Positions 21,478 through 34,094 of a stretch of 64,000 bases of DNA are shown here, piece after piece. The notes below the pieces were generated by a model that saw only the letters and a list, made by a program, of their open reading frames with translations, searched no databases and had not been told where the DNA came from. Both the position numbers and the translations under genes were made by a program. The DNA comes from Rutpela maculata. Taxonomy: Eukaryota; Arthropoda; Insecta; Coleoptera; Cerambycidae. The stretch lies in contig OW386286.2 of assembly GCA_936432065.2 (NCBI GenBank), forward strand, positions 25,231,179 through 25,295,178, given 5' to 3'. Every line of letters begins with the position of its first letter. The stretch's first letter is position 1.

Positions 21478-22760
21478 AAATAATTTAGAAAACAGGTACC
21501 AAAAAAACTAAAGTGAACAATAAGACATCTACTAAAATTATTATAGATGGTTATGTACAAATAAACTGAAACTCGATAATGAAAAAACTGAATGCACGGT
21601 TCTTGAAACCAAAGCTAAATGTCGAAAATATATAAATGATAAACAGTTTCTACAAATTAATAATACAAAATTTGAATTTGTAAGTGGAATCAAATATTTA
21701 TGAATTATTATAGATCGACAGTTAACATTTTCAAAACTACTTAATTATGTAAGAAAATTGGCAAGAAAATCTCGTTTTTTCAAAGAATATCTACCGATTT
21801 AACACAACGCATGGTCAAAATTAATTATATACATTAACAAAGAAATATATATAAATATTAAACTGTGACAGATACACAACACCTATTTCGAATATTGGAC
21901 CTCAGTGCAGCAAAATGTTGAAAGATCAAATTTAATTTTAATATGTAAAAACCGCTGCCCAAGGAATCACTACTTCCACATCCGGATTTTCTATCCGTCA
22001 CACAACGAAAAAATTTTGTATCTGGAAATAATTGTTTATGGAACTTTAATAATATAATATTTGAAATCCTCTACCTCAAAAACCCATAAAACGATACCCC
22101 ACGTCGGTAGTGGGGTGGGGGTGGTGACAGGGGGTGGGAGTGGGGGGTGGATAAAGTAAAAAAATATTTTGAGGTTTCTGGTTCTTGTACACACACTAAA
22201 TCACATTTTTTTCATCCCCTTTAATAATGGGGCGGGGGTGGTAATGGGGGTGGCTAATGCCAAATTTTTTTTTGAGACCTTAGCTTCTCTTGTCTATACT
22301 AAATATCAATTTATATGAACTCTTACCTGCTTGATTTACCTATTTACTCCAAATTTACCCCAATTTACCCCCAACCCTTCGACGGAACAAGATGCAAATA
22401 TAATCTAGTTCTAGATCTCGTTAAAGTACATATGTGTACCAAATTTCAAGTCAATATCTCAAGCGGTTTCAGAGTAAACGTGCGCACAAAAAAAGTTACA
22501 GACCGACAGACAGAATTTTTTTTTTCGTTCAAACTTGAAATCTCGACGTTTCATGACATTCTAAGCCTATTTGAACAATAAAAATTTTTAAAAATTTTTT
22601 TGTCGTTACTATACTTCCACTGGATGTGGAAGTAATAGACAAAAAGATACTAGATATGTACCCATGATATCTACCTGCCTCAAACCATTCTTAATCAAAA
22701 TATTTAAATTGCACAATTATTCGGTGAGATCTGCTGAAAACTAAAACGACTCAAATCACA
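21478..22760 (+). mobile_element. Non-LTR retrotransposon fragment, interrupted
   Basis: Forward translation gives CTVLETKAKCRKYI, FEFVSGIKYL and DRQLTFSK, a thumb-side region of a LINE reverse transcriptase. The DNA closely resembles 43018-43740 but has lost the part holding the GSVL...FIIYVNDI block. The copy is split by a 664-bp element at 21971-22634 and resumes at about 22640 (CCTCAAACCATTCTTAATCA, then GAGATCTGCTGAAAACT). Several stops make it a pseudogene. Confidence 0.7.
21971..22634. mobile_element. TACTTCCACATCC TIR element, 664 bp
   Basis: Ends TACTTCCACATCC and GGATGTGGAAGTA are perfect inverted repeats. If the outer TA is the target duplication this fits a Tc1/mariner-type MITE. 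A second internal copy of the terminal word forms CTTCCACTGGATGTGGAAG at the right end. The open frame at 22315-22581 has no transposase motif. Partial copies occur at 36310-36415 and 63889-64000. It splits an older LINE fragment. Confidence 0.75.
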
Positions 22761-24104
22761 TTTAGATTTTGCATAAAATTCTGCGCCTACTGACACATAT
22801 TGTTTGTAGTGCAGGAGCTGAAGTAATAATAATTATGTAGAATGCACAGAATAAATAATAAAATGAAATAATACGCATGGCTTTTTTTTCATTTATTTAA
22901 TATCGGTCTATTTCCGCGCCTAAGACCTATAATCGACCACAAGACACGAGCTTTCCCAGCCTGCAAATGTTGCCAAACCTGTGCCTGTAAGCAGAGTAGG
23001 GATCTTTTACTTGCCTAATATTTACTAGACAACGACCGACTGTTTTACATCGCCTCCGAAGAATGGTATATCCACTGCGCCATCCTCGCCTAAGATCGCA
23101 AATCTTCTGCGCTTAAGATGATACACAGGCCGATAGAAGGTAGGGTGCGATCGCTTTGCTTCTCTGGGGGTCATCTATCCAAAATATGTAGCACTGAGTA
23201 CGAGTCTATCGTAAAGTGCTGTGCTCGCCCTAATAAGTAAATAACGCAGAATAGGGTGGATGGGGCAATAACTGCATAAGTATAACAGGTATTTGAAGTT
23301 TTGACTCTTCAGTTTTTGGCTAGAAGCCGTTTTTGGCTATAGATCTCAAGTTTGATTCCCTCAAGAAGAGAACTAACTACCCTATTATATCGGCAATCTT
23401 GACCTACGACAAGATATTTTCAACGGCTTTTTTATATTTTAACAAAACAGCCTCTATACATGACCTAATTCTACATTAAAAGGATATCCATAACCATAAG
23501 CATACTTTTTCTGGATTTCTTATAATTTACAGGCCTCAAAAGATTTCATGTAATAATAATAACGATAACCAATTTCTTCCTGCTTTCAATGCATACGAAA
23601 ATAAATTATACACATCGATTATTTTTCTTTCCTGTGAGAATAAGCAGATGGTATCAAAGTTTTGTTCTCAGTTTTGTTGTAAAATCATTAGAATTTCGTG
23701 TATAACATACATACCGATATCATAGAAATTGGAGCGACGGATACCAAACACGCAAATAACTGGACTGAAAGCTACCGTCGAAAATAGTATTAGTGTAATA
23801 TATAAATTTCGTATTTTCCTTATTTCCCCTGTTACGAGTGCAGGACCGTAGCCAGAACTAAATTTTCTTCTTGCCAAGGAATATCAACGTTTGAATTTAA
23901 TCTGGATACTATTATTAGAATAACTTTAACGTTGCTGTTAGAGACGGGGGAAATATCGTCCAATCAACGAAGGAAAAATGGGGGAAATAATTCGTGTAGA
24001 GGCCAATTTTTGTATAGTTGTGGGCTGGAGTGCCCTGAACAAATACTAAAAATCCTGAATGGTGGGAGGTAAGCGGGAGGGTGGGGAGTAGTTTAAAGGA
24101 CCCC
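22761..24104. other. Unassigned sequence
   Basis: No gene or mobile-element end supported over about 1.3 kb. Confidence 0.35.
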
Positions 24105-25078
24105 ATTTCACGTTTTTCTCGAATAACTCGAAAACTACGACCTCTAGCGAAAAAGTGTCTATATGTAAAATTAAACTAGATGAAATTTCCTACAAATAAG
24201 TTCTTATTCATTTTTTTAGGATCAATACTTTACGAGATACAGAGACTGAAAAAATTCACTTCCACTCTCAACGAACCGGAAAATGTAAAATTTAATAGAT
24301 TTAACAAGTGTTTTTCTTTAAACGTCAGAAAAACATGACATTTCTTAACTGATTTCATGACATTTAAGTTTGAGTTTTTAGACGGTTGTGCATTGCCATT
24401 AACAACGAAGTACTTTTTCTACGACTGTCTTCGAAAACGACATTTAACGCACACTAACCATGATTCGAAGCTGTCTTTGTTCACACGATGTGTGCAAAAA
24501 TCCAAAAAAACACAGTACTGTCATGTGTTTCACACAGTCCTGTCGAAAACAGAACTGACACCTTTTATTTGCATTTATTTTAAAATAGGCTAAGCTATTC
24601 AGGTTCATAGCAACCGACTTGTTTAACTACTCCAATTTTACATGAAATTTTAATTTTTGGTGTTTTGTTAAATACTTATATAATATCTGTACTTATGAAA
24701 TTGTTTGTTTTCCTTGCAGTCGTAGAAAAAATATTGTAAACAACACATTTGAAAACATCTTTTCACACTCGTTGGACTTGTCTCATTCGTGTGAAAAGAT
24801 TCGTTTTCGAAACTTGTTTAAAATATTATTTTCTGACGCTGTGAGCGGCAGAAAATGTAATATCCATATCAACGTGTATTTTATTTAATACGTCGGCCAT
24901 GCGATATTAACACAATGCGTTTTTGGTGGTGAAAGAGTTTTTTATCTTTATTTATTTTTTAGCTAATCGACGTTTGAAGAAAAAAATAGCATGTTTTATT
25001 CGGAGTAAAAGCCACTTTATGACTCGTCTGTAATTGCCGGACTGACTTCGTTCGTCCGGCAAACCTACAGCCTCGTCA

Positions 25079-25256
25079 CTAAAGAATCACCCTGTATATG
25101 AAAAACAAATAACACATTTAAACTATTTAACACATAATAGTATACTGTTTTATTTGAAGTAAAAGTGATTTTTACTCCTAATAAAATAAATATACTATTA
25201 TGTGTTAAATAGTTTAAATGTGTTATTTGTTTTTCATATACAGGGTAATTCTTTAG
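25079..25256. repeat. 178-bp near-perfect palindrome
   Basis: Arms of about 66 bp from CTAAAGAATCACCCTGTATA inward (to ...AATAGTATA) are inverted copies with one mismatch. The loop of about 45 bp has its own AGTAAAAGTGATTTTTACTC inverted word. The terminal CCCTGTATA is common at ends of arthropod MITEs. Confidence 0.8.
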
Positions 25257-25844
25257 AAAGCGATAGAAAATTAACTGGAGATATATTTTAAAAAAATAAA
25301 ACGATGTTCAAATAAATTAATAATATTATGTTAATAACATCAAACTCAGTTTATACTAGGGTTTGCAATCCCGGAATCATAATACAATCCCGGAATCTTG
25401 GGATCAAATTCACACGATCCCGGAAATCCCGGGATTTCGGGATCAGGATTAGGAATTGAAAAAATAATAGTGTAAGCAGTAGATACAATGAATACATGAA
25501 TATATGAACAAAAATTGGCAGAATGTTTATTATTGATAGTGTTGACTAAACCCGTAGTGTAAAAAAATCAATTCGTTAAGGGTATTAACTCCAAATTGGG
25601 ATCTAATTTTCGTACCAGTTGCGGAAAACGTATTTACAAGCTTTTATTTAACTTGCCCTGTTTGTATGTTAATATGTTTAGGTCAAATCTTGCGAGTCAA
25701 TTTTAACATGGTACCAAAAACTGTATTTCTTAGTTTCTTAAACTTGAATTTGGTTGGATAGTGTGTTCACTCAGACGTTGCATTCTAACAAATGCCTGAG
25801 TATTCAGTACTTTTAAGTAAGGACGACGTGCAATTGCCCCTACT

Positions 25845-26045
25845 GCCCCCCCCCCCCCCGAGAAAAGTATTCGTTACTTTGTCAAGGAGCGCACGAGGTG
25901 AAAAAAAATTTTTCACCCCCGTGTATGAGGCGAAAAAAATTTGTGTCCGGATTTTAATTTGTACCCCCCACCATGAGCCGAAATGTTCGAAAAATTTTTT
26001 TTTGGATTTTCATTTGCCCCCCCCCCCGCATGAGGCGATAAAATT
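25845..26045. repeat. Poly-C tandem repeat, about 65-70-bp unit
   Basis: Three or so units of a C run, ATGAGGCGAAAAAAATTT, GTCCGGATTTTAATTTG. A comparable unit returns at about 26500 (CCGAGGCGAAATTTTTTT). Confidence 0.65.
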
Positions 26046-26049
26046 TTTT

Positions 26050-26375
26050 TTCTTCAAGCGTATTAAAATGTTAAAATTATATCACCAAAAACAGAAGTAG
26101 AAGTAGGACATTGTTTTACTAGTAACAAAATGTTAGTACCGAACGCCACCGTAGTGGACATTGTTTTACTAGTAACATAGTGTTAGTTCCGAAAGCGCCA
26201 CCGCAGTGGGTATTGTTTTACTAGTAACATAATGTTAATACCGAAAGCCACCGGTGGCGCGCTATCCACTAGCCACTTGTCATATTGTGTCAACATGTAA
26301 GACTGTAGTTTGAATATTTGTACATTTATGATAAATAAATGAATTTTTGCATTTTAATACGCTTGAAGAAAAAAT
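26050..26375. mobile_element. Small inverted-repeat insertion
   Basis: CTTCAAGCGTATTAAAATG at about 26056 and CATTTTAATACGCTTGAAG at about 26350 are perfect inverted ends. They interrupt the poly-C repeat, which resumes near 26494. The interior is a three-copy tandem repeat. Confidence 0.6.
26106..26265. repeat. Three-copy tandem repeat, about 52-54 bp
   Basis: Units of GTGGACATTGTTTTACTAGT, AACATA(G/A)TGTTAGT and CCGAAAGCCACC. The word TTACTAGTAA is palindromic. Confidence 0.8.
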
Positions 26376-26378
26376 AGT

Positions 26379-26493
26379 ATATATTACACGGAGTAGAACG
26401 CCTTTTTTGTGTTTCGCCCAGTTTGCGGCTTCGGCTTCGCCTGGGCTCAACACAAAAAAGAGTGCGTTCTACTCCTAGTAATATGATATACTA
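26379..26493. repeat. 115-bp hairpin
   Basis: AATAGTATATATTACACGGA, GTAGAACGC and TTTTTTGTGTT pair with AACACAAAAAAG, GCGTTCTAC and ATATACTATT. Similar wording (AATAGCATGTTTTATTCGGA) lies at about 24988. Probably a foldback MITE end pair. Confidence 0.65.
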
Positions 26494-26659
26494 TTTAGAT
26501 TCCGAGGCGAAATTTTTTTTTTCTGATTTCTAAAATTTTTTGTAAATGTTAGTGCCCCCCAGTAACCTTTCTGGATCCGCCCTTGGACGCGATGCAATGA
26601 ATATAAAACTAATGATTAAAAAAGCTCGTTTTTAAAAAGTTTTTTTTTAAACTATTTGG

Positions 26660-26937
26660 TCCCATTCAAGAAAGCCAAGTATGGAGAAGCAGATACAACC
26701 ACGAATTGTACGAATTATATGAAGATGCTGATATAGTAAAAACGATAAAGCTAGGATGATTAAGACGGACAGGGTCAGGGCATGTACTAAGAATGAACGA
26801 CGAAAGGCCTACAAAACGAATACCTAAGAGCAAAGCCCGATGGGAATCGAGGAAGAGGCAGACCAAAACTGCGATGGATAGATAGGGTAGAAAGACTTGA
26901 GGCCCAGACCCAGCCAGCGCCACCAATGATGATGATT
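26660..26937 (+). mobile_element. 5'-truncated RTE-like LINE 3' end
   Basis: Forward translation in shifting frames gives WRSRYNHELYELYEDADIVK, GSGHVLRMNDERPTKRI and RGRPKLRWIDRVE-like blocks, the C-terminus of an RTE-type polymerase. It ends in a short ATGATGATGAT tail at about 26924-26935, typical of that clade. It inserted into the hAT-like element. Confidence 0.75.
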
Positions 26938-27255
26938 AAAAGACTATTCCATCTCGTTTTACAATCCAGAAAATCCCGGGATCCAGTCGACTACGATTCC
27001 GGGATTTGCGGTATCTAAATATTGCCGGGATCCCGGGATTTTCGGTTTCGAGATTTCGGGATTGCAAACCTTAGTTTATACTATTTGAAACGTAATTTTA
27101 AAAAATTCGCGATTTTCCACTCTCTATATCTCTATATATGATACCACATAATGAATAGGAACTTATTTGTAGAAAATCTCATTTAGTTTAATTTTGTATG
27201 AGGACACTTTTTCGCTAGAGGTCGTAGTTTTCGAGTTATTCAAGAAAAATGTTAA

Positions 27256-27639
27256 ATTTTAGATACGTAGAAGGCTTAGGTAAGTAGTTAAAAATAATTT
27301 AAATTTTTTTTCTAAATAATGAAAATTTGTTGTAATTTTTTACTTCTACAGGAAGGTTAGACAGGTGATTCTATAGAAACATTCAGTTTATTGAAAGATC
27401 ACATTTTTACCTTATATTTACTTATAAGAATCATTGCTACAAACAGAACTCCTATTTTTAAAAACAAATAAACACAGACCAAAAATGATAAGCGAAAGGT
27501 GGTCCCTAAATATATTTCTACAAGTGTCTCTTGTCAATAAGCTTGTTACACGCTATTGGGCTAAGAATACGTCATTTGATAGAGTGTACCCCTCCCCCCC
27601 AAACACCATATCTTAACCGAGAATCAACTTCAGCCAAAA
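27256..27639. other. Unassigned sequence
   Basis: Nothing supported. Confidence 0.35.
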
Positions 27640-27900
27640 TATAAATTCCTCCTTTAAGTCATATTTAGAACATTTTTGATATTTTTTTTTGAACTGGTAA
27701 ACAACTGAATGTAATTTGACTATCAGTATTTCACAATGACTTTTCCAGTTTAAGCAACTGTCAATATTTATACCCAAGAATTTTAGGTTGGACCATCCTT
27801 CTTGATACTGACTATTATCAAGTTGAATATCTGGATAATATATTTCTTTTGTGTACCGTGAAATATTAATGCCCGAATTTCCTGAACATTTAAATAAAGA
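27640..27900 (-). mobile_element. LINE reverse-transcriptase fragment
   Basis: Minus-strand translation contains WSNLKFLGINID followed by LNWKSHCEILI and LHSVVYQFKK, the block after the catalytic domain in jockey-like polymerases. Short and stop-bounded. Confidence 0.6.
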
Positions 27901-28479
27901 GAATGTTCTCAGAATGAACTCTTAAGATTTTTCAATAAAATAGCACGTTTGGTCTCTAGAATATCAACATGTTCGAAAAAAATTTTACCAGAACTTTTAC
28001 TTTTAGAATATTTAACATAGTTGATAGAACCATTGTCAAAAATTCGGCCAGTAACATGATTGATTTTGATAAAATATGCAGAAATATTGCTTCGCGGAGT
28101 GGCAATATTAGCATTCACCTTCTTTCCTCAACTACGCAAATAATAAATGTGCAGTGCAGTCCGTGGGAAAAAGCACGTTTAGCAAATTACCGCAAAAAAT
28201 TGCTTCGTTTCTAAATCTACCAGAAGCAACGTCATATATGAGCCACTGTTTCCAACGTATATCGGCATCCCTTCTATTTAATTGCAAAAATATAAATGTG
28301 TAAATGTACATTTTAATGAGAAATAACTTTAATAAAGTAATTAGTGTAGCGAAAATTGATTAATTTTCATTTAATACCCCAAATTAGTACTTTTGCCACC
28401 GGTCGTGCAAACAATATGTAAAAGTATTTATTTAGAAAGAGCGTATAGAGGGTGAATTTATTTTCACCATTATTAGCAG
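27901..28479. other. Unassigned sequence
   Basis: Nothing supported. Confidence 0.35.
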
Positions 28480-28699
28480 TACACAGAAGAAGAAAAATAA
28501 CATTGATCTGAAGATTTGGCTATAACCCTAACTGGGTAGGATCTATTCAACGAAAATATTTTTGAAGCCGCATTTATGGTTATACTGATGTTGACCCGAA
28601 ATTTGTTATTTTAAATAGAATGCATTTTCAACTTTTTAGATTCTTCAGAAAAAAGGACATTTTGTTAAAGGTTTCATGTACCCAAAATTAATATTTTCT

Positions 28700-28960
28700 A
28701 AGATACTAATTTTTTAGAGAATATTATTTAGGTATCAAGCCAATCAAAACTTACACACTTTCTTCATTTATTATGAAAACCAATCAAAACAACTACTCTT
28801 CTGGCTAATACTGGCGAAGTATTGAATTACTTGATAGGATTCATAGCATTTTAAAGCAAAAATATATATTGAAAATACTTACTTAAATCATTTATTTAAA
28901 TTCAGTCATTCACACTTTTTTATTTAATATATTAAATGAAGACACGTACTTTTTGTATAC
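28700..28960. mobile_element. Partial copy of the 47830-48366 repeat family
   Basis: Shares TTAGAGAATATTATTTAGGT, CCAATCAAAACAACTACTCT and GGCGAAGTATTGAATTAC with that element, but has one internal unit instead of two and lacks the right end. Confidence 0.7.
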
Positions 28961-28984
28961 ACCCGGTCTCGATGCTGTCAATAC

Positions 28985-30130
28985 AAGGATCACAAACCAC
29001 ATCACAATGGTTAAAATGGGACAAAACCAGAAAATCGCATTACATTTTTTTTACTTCCATGCTTAAAAAACGTCTCTGAGTATGTATCATTTTTAGCAGC
29101 ATATGATGTTCTTAATTTACTCGTAATGTGCTGCTTAAATCTTAATTTACGATCAATAATAAGACCAAGACTTTTAGAGCTGTTATTAAAGGCAATTGTA
29201 TCATTTCCCATCTGTATATTAATTTCTCTCGACACAAATGCACGTGCATTGTCATTGCAAAATATTATATCAGAGATGATTTACTGGATTAAGTTTAAGT
29301 AGATGGTCAGTAGAAACTGACACCAAATTCTTTATATCGATGTTAATTGAATTTCTATATTCCTCTAGATCTTCAACATAAAATGAACAATAAATCTGTG
29401 TATCATCAGCATATAAATGGTAATTGCAGTATTGCAATGGTTTGTGAAAATTTGATGTAAAAATTGTAAACAATAACGGTCCAAGTATACTTCATTGTGG
29501 GACACCTGAAACTACCGTTAGTGGTTGTGAAATATTTTTTTTAAGTACCGTTTTTCTGAATTCTATCCGACAAGAATGACAAAATTAGATGGGAGGAATT
29601 TCGTTCAAAGCCGCAATAGTGTAGAATGGAAAAAAGTAATTGATGATTTATCATATCAAAAGCTTTCGTATAATCTAATAATACTAATACATTGATTTTA
29701 TTATTATCGATAGCTCCAATGATTGTCATCAGTTAAGTCAGTAAGGGCCGTAGCACAACAGAAACCAGATCTAAGTCCCGACTGCCTTAATTGTAGAATA
29801 TTATTGAGATTCACAAATTCTCTAATTTGCAATTCTAGGATTTTTTCAAAAATTTTTGATAAGACAGGTAAAACACTCTCTTTCAGGTGATTCAATTGGC
29901 TAGGTTGATTGATTTTAGGTAGAGGAAATATTAAAGCTATTTTCCAAGCTTTAGGAAAGTAGTGTGTATTCATACATTCATTATATACTATATATGTATT
30001 AAAAATGGAACTATATAAGGACATTTGATACATAAATGTATCAAAGTTATATTTAATTTATTATATTATAAGCTTTAGATTTTATGTTTTGAATGATTTT
30101 AATTACGTCTAAATCAGATACTAGTTTAAA
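28985..30130 (-). mobile_element. Jockey-like LINE reverse transcriptase, broken
   Basis: Read on the minus strand from about 30130: FPKAWKIALIFPLPKINQPS, a LKESVLPVLSKIFEKILE block, LRQSGLRSGFCCATAL and LLDYTKAFDMINHQLL. YADDTQIYC, the catalytic Asp pair, follows at about 29415-29390, and then SLGLIIDRKLRFKQHI at about 29160. The pieces lie in different frames, so it is a pseudogene lacking endonuclease. It lies inside an inverted-repeat element. Confidence 0.8.
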
Positions 30131-30705
30131 AGTTCGTTATAAAATTTTCATTATCTTTCAGTTCATTGATAAAATTATAAAATATCAAATATTTAAAGAA
30201 CCATACATTTTGGGTATAGAATCATGGTTAGATGCACACTTTTTCTCTATCAAATGGTGTATTTAGTTTAGGTATGGTGATATTTAAAAAAAATGACTGC
30301 TGTTTTTGTGTGATCGGCATATTATGTCATTACTTAATTTTAAAAACTTTTTAGTGGATATTTTTTACAAGATAGATAACTCCATTACCTTGTCTTACCC
30401 TCATAAAAAAATCAACGTGTTATCAATTCTTCTTATTGAGATATTAATTTTTATGTTATACAATTCTCAAAATTTTAAATATTTTTTAATGTCAGAAAAT
30501 ATTAATTTTAGGCATAGGGAATCTTTAATGAAATGCCATTTAAATTTAATGTAGAATCTAAAAAAAATGAGAATGGAGCATTTTACTTAATTAAAATAAG
30601 AAATTTCGTATCAACTTCCGTGTAACCGAAAATATTTTCGTTGAATAGATCCTACCCAGCAAGGACTATGGATAAATTTTCAGATCAATATTATTTTTCT
30701 TCCTC

Positions 30706-32095
30706 CATATAGGAACTTCTACTTCTAAGAGACAGCCAAAATGAATTACCCTGTATATGCCTCGAATATTTCAGATGTCATATCGCACAAGATCAAATAT
30801 ATTTACAGAAAAGTCAGTGTTTGTTTTTTTTTAAACATCACAGTGTTATTAATGTTATTATCTCTAAATTAATTAATTTGAAATAATATTTTTCATTACG
30901 TAAGATTTCCAGCTAAATAAAATTCCATGAAATTAATGACATACGAGTAGAATCCTCCATTAAAAACAACTTTCACTAAAGAAAAAACAAATAAAAATAG
31001 AAATGACAAGGCAGATAATAAGGAAATAAATAATTTATTTAAATAATTTATAGATCAACAGTAAATTATCTATTATTATATAGAGATTAACATTAAATCT
31101 GTTTGGGAAATACTAAAATAGTTAAATATTTACAATATTACAAATTTCATAGGAGTATCTTTGGTACTTAAGGTTAGGCAACCAACAATACACTGGAGTT
31201 GTAGTTTGGATAGGAAAATCAATAAGTATAAGTATTATGTGGACACTGTGGACAGCTTGTAACAAAACGGGAAAATAATACGTATCACAGTTTTCTCTTT
31301 GATACACAGTAATTTCTTGTATTGTATATAAGGTAAAATTATACTATTTAATTAAAAATGTATGTATGATCTTTGATCTTAGACTGAAAACACAATGAAG
31401 TGATGCCAGATGCGATGCGATGTTCCTTTTAAATAGGGTGAGCCGAAAAAACACTTTTTTAATTTTCTTCCGCTAGACCCCGAAAAAGTTACCTATTGAC
31501 TAGATAAGCAAGATAAAAAAAAATATTTTTTGGATCGCATTCAAAGTTTTGAGAAACGACGAAATTTTGCTGTTTTTCGCCATTTTTTTTAAATTACTAA
31601 ACTCACTACTATCGAAACGCTATAATGTGTAAAAAATTAAAACCTGTAATTTTAAAATATTTATTGTTCGGACAAAAAGCTCAAAAACACAGTTTTTCGT
31701 AAAACTGGCAATATTTCGTAATTCCTGCTAATTTATCTGCCAGTCTGTATTAGATTTTTGATGTCCTCATCTGTGATGTTCCTTAACAGTGGAAGATGAG
31801 AGATATTGCAACTATCCTACCAAATCATGTTAACGTACTCTGTTGCTTCGAAGTTGAGTTTTGGCACGGTGAAGTTTCGAATAGTCTTTTCCTTGCAAAG
31901 TGATCGAGCTTTCAACACTTGCCGCAGCACTTGTCTCTCTGAGACGTCTTCATTCATCCACAATCATTGCAAGAATCAAATTTTCGAGTGATCAAAGAAA
32001 GCATTTCGCACTAGAGATGAGTACCCTTTTTGAATATTTGTCTGCAAATAATATCAACATTGTCAATAAGGGTAGGGTAAAATAGTCACCCTGTT
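30706..32095. other. Unassigned AT-rich sequence
   Basis: No gene supported. Confidence 0.35.
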
Positions 32096-32099
32096 AAAT

Positions 32100-32715
32100 A
32101 AGAGGCGGTCCAAAGGGACGTGCCTTGGTGGAACAGGGATCTAGCGCTAGGGCTAAGACCAGGAAAACTTCCAATAGAGCTGAAAAAAAAAACTGGGAGG
32201 ATTATAAAAAAGCCCCCACGGAGTACAACAAAGAATTGAGAATGTCTAAAAGAAGATCATGGAGACAGTTCTGTGAGGGGACAGCAGTCCGTCTACAAAA
32301 AGTCCTTGCAAACCACTCAAATGGAATAGGGCTATTCAAAAAGCCCGATGGTCAGCATGCAGAGAGCCAGCAGGAAAACATAAGAGTACTTCTAGGTACT
32401 CACTTCCCTGGCTCCCATGTAATCGAAAGTGAATTTCTACAGGCTTACCTGGAAGAGGATGTACACCGTCCTACCAGGGGAGGAAACAGGTTAGCTGGAA
32501 AAATATTCACCTCTAGCAGAATTAAATGGGTATCGACCTTCAAGCCCTTTAAATCAGGGACGGCAGGGATGGTATCTTTCCTGCCCTGCTTCAACATGGA
32601 ATTGAGGAACTTATCCCATGCCTGAGAAGCATATCCATAGCAAGCTACATTCTTGGGTATATTCCCCAAGCTTGGAGGGAAGAATCACGGAAAATACAAT
32701 GTGAAAAAATCGTAT
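32100..32715 (+). mobile_element. R1/jockey-like LINE fragment (endonuclease-RT linker)
   Basis: Forward translation starts DVPWW-like, then RTSNRAEKKNWEDYKKAPTE. It continues with YNKELRMSKRRSWRQFCEG, LQKVLANHSNGIG, FKKPDG and THFPGSH, then a frameshifted FKPFKSGTAG and LGYIPQAWREE-like block. This is the linker and the start of the polymerase domain of a non-LTR element. Less decayed than its neighbours over 32125-32625. Confidence 0.75.
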
Positions 32716-34090
32716 CATATAATTCTTTCTCTTTCAGGCATAAGAGTTGGGTTTATGTGGGATAATGAGCATAGAATTTCGAACCATCTCTTTACTGCTC
32801 CTGCAGTAACAGAAAATAGAGCGAATACGCCGGATATGTCAGGAAGATCTTGTATAATTTAGCATCTAGCATCTAGCACCATACTGGTTGAGATTATTGT
32901 GTTTTCAGTCTATTCACAACCATATGAAATGTCGTTTGCTTTTTTTTGTCAAAGCACATCTTTATTTTCAGTCTATTCTATTAACCAATGAAAATAAAGA
33001 AATTTCAATCTATTGGATCGACCTGAAAAAACCGGAAAAGTAATTTTTACAAATTAGAAGTTACAGTTTTGGTAAAAATTTAATCTATTAAAAACTGATT
33101 TAAATAAATTTTTAGGAACAAGGCACCAAAATATTTATACCGCTATTCTTCAAAATTATTAAAACTATCGAGATCATTGGCACAAGCAAAAAGTATGAAA
33201 TTATATGTAAGGAGTCAATAGGAATTTTCAAAATTGTACGTGTTTTAAGTGTTCTTTTATCAAATTGTTTCTTGAAATTAATAATAGTACAGTCACTAGA
33301 GATTTATTTAGAATGATTGTCATATGTATCAAATTTAGTTTTATTTATAATGGTAAATGTGTAAACGCATTATAGAAGCGTTTCTATATCCTGTGAGGGC
33401 TTGCCAATTGAGTGAATGCAATCTCTTTTCAGGGGAACACCAAAAAAATAACCAATGGAGCTCAGAGAGAATCAAATTTTGAGAAAACATTTTTTTTATA
33501 CAATTTTCCTATAAATTAATTCTTTAAATTATAATGACTTGCAATTTAGGTTCAGAAAAATGGTATTTAAAAACAGCTTCGTCGAATAACTCGGAAACTA
33601 TCATATTTAGCGAGAAAAGTTTATAAACAGACTATTAATTTATTTTTTTTTAAATATCTGAAGGATTAAAAATTTCGGAGATATGGAAGTTTAAAGATGA
33701 TAAAGAGTATAAGACAAAGTATTTAATTTAAGAGCGCTCCGGATATAAGTCACCAAGAATTCTCGACCTACTCCCACATAAATCATTATTTCAAAAAATG
33801 GCTTTCACTAAAAATTTTTTAAAAAATGTTAGAATGCAGGATAATGAGAGAAAAATATATACATAAAAAATTTTTGTTTTTTCTTTCATTTTCGATTTGC
33901 AAAAATAATTTTCATCATCCTGGATAGATATCATTAAAATAAATATTTTTCCCTTTTGTAGAAATAAAATAAAATCAACCCTATGCACTCAGGTAGTGAA
34001 TTAAGATTTAAAAATGCCTTATAATAAATTTCTACAATCTCATATTCTGTTTCATTTATCACTCTCTCTCCAAGGACGTTACAGGTTCGA
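32716..34090. other. Unassigned AT-rich sequence
   Basis: No gene or terminal repeat supported. Confidence 0.35.
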
Positions 34091-34094
34091 TGGC

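Larger units (their letters stand above)
25357..27073. mobile_element. hAT-like non-autonomous element with perfect 8-bp duplication
   Basis: Ends TAGGGTTTGCAATCCCG and, reversed, TAAGGTTTGCAATCCCG, flanked by GTTTATAC at 25349-25356 and 27074-27081. Both ends carry clusters of the palindromic word ATCCCGGGAT. The interior is filled with tandem repeats, an inverted repeat and an RTE fragment, not with a transposase. Confidence 0.85.
24105..27255. mobile_element. Old inverted-repeat element of about 3.15 kb
   Basis: About 24105-24270 and 27110-27255 are inverted copies (AATAACTCGAAAACTACGAC, CTCTAGCGAAAAAGTGTC, then TAAGTTCTTATTCAT). The interior holds later insertions: a palindrome (25079-25256) and a hAT-like element (25357-27073). 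No gene remains. Confidence 0.65.
28480..30705. mobile_element. Inverted-repeat element enclosing a LINE copy
   Basis: About 28480-28565 and 30625-30705 are inverted copies (GGGTAGGATCTATTCAACGA, AAATATTTT, and ATTGATCTGAA near the outer ends). Inside lie part of the 28700-28960 repeat family and a minus-strand LINE fragment. Confidence 0.65.

Noticed and set aside
25792..26100. 102-codon frame with poly-proline
   Set aside because: It follows a poly-C tandem repeat inside a hAT-like element.
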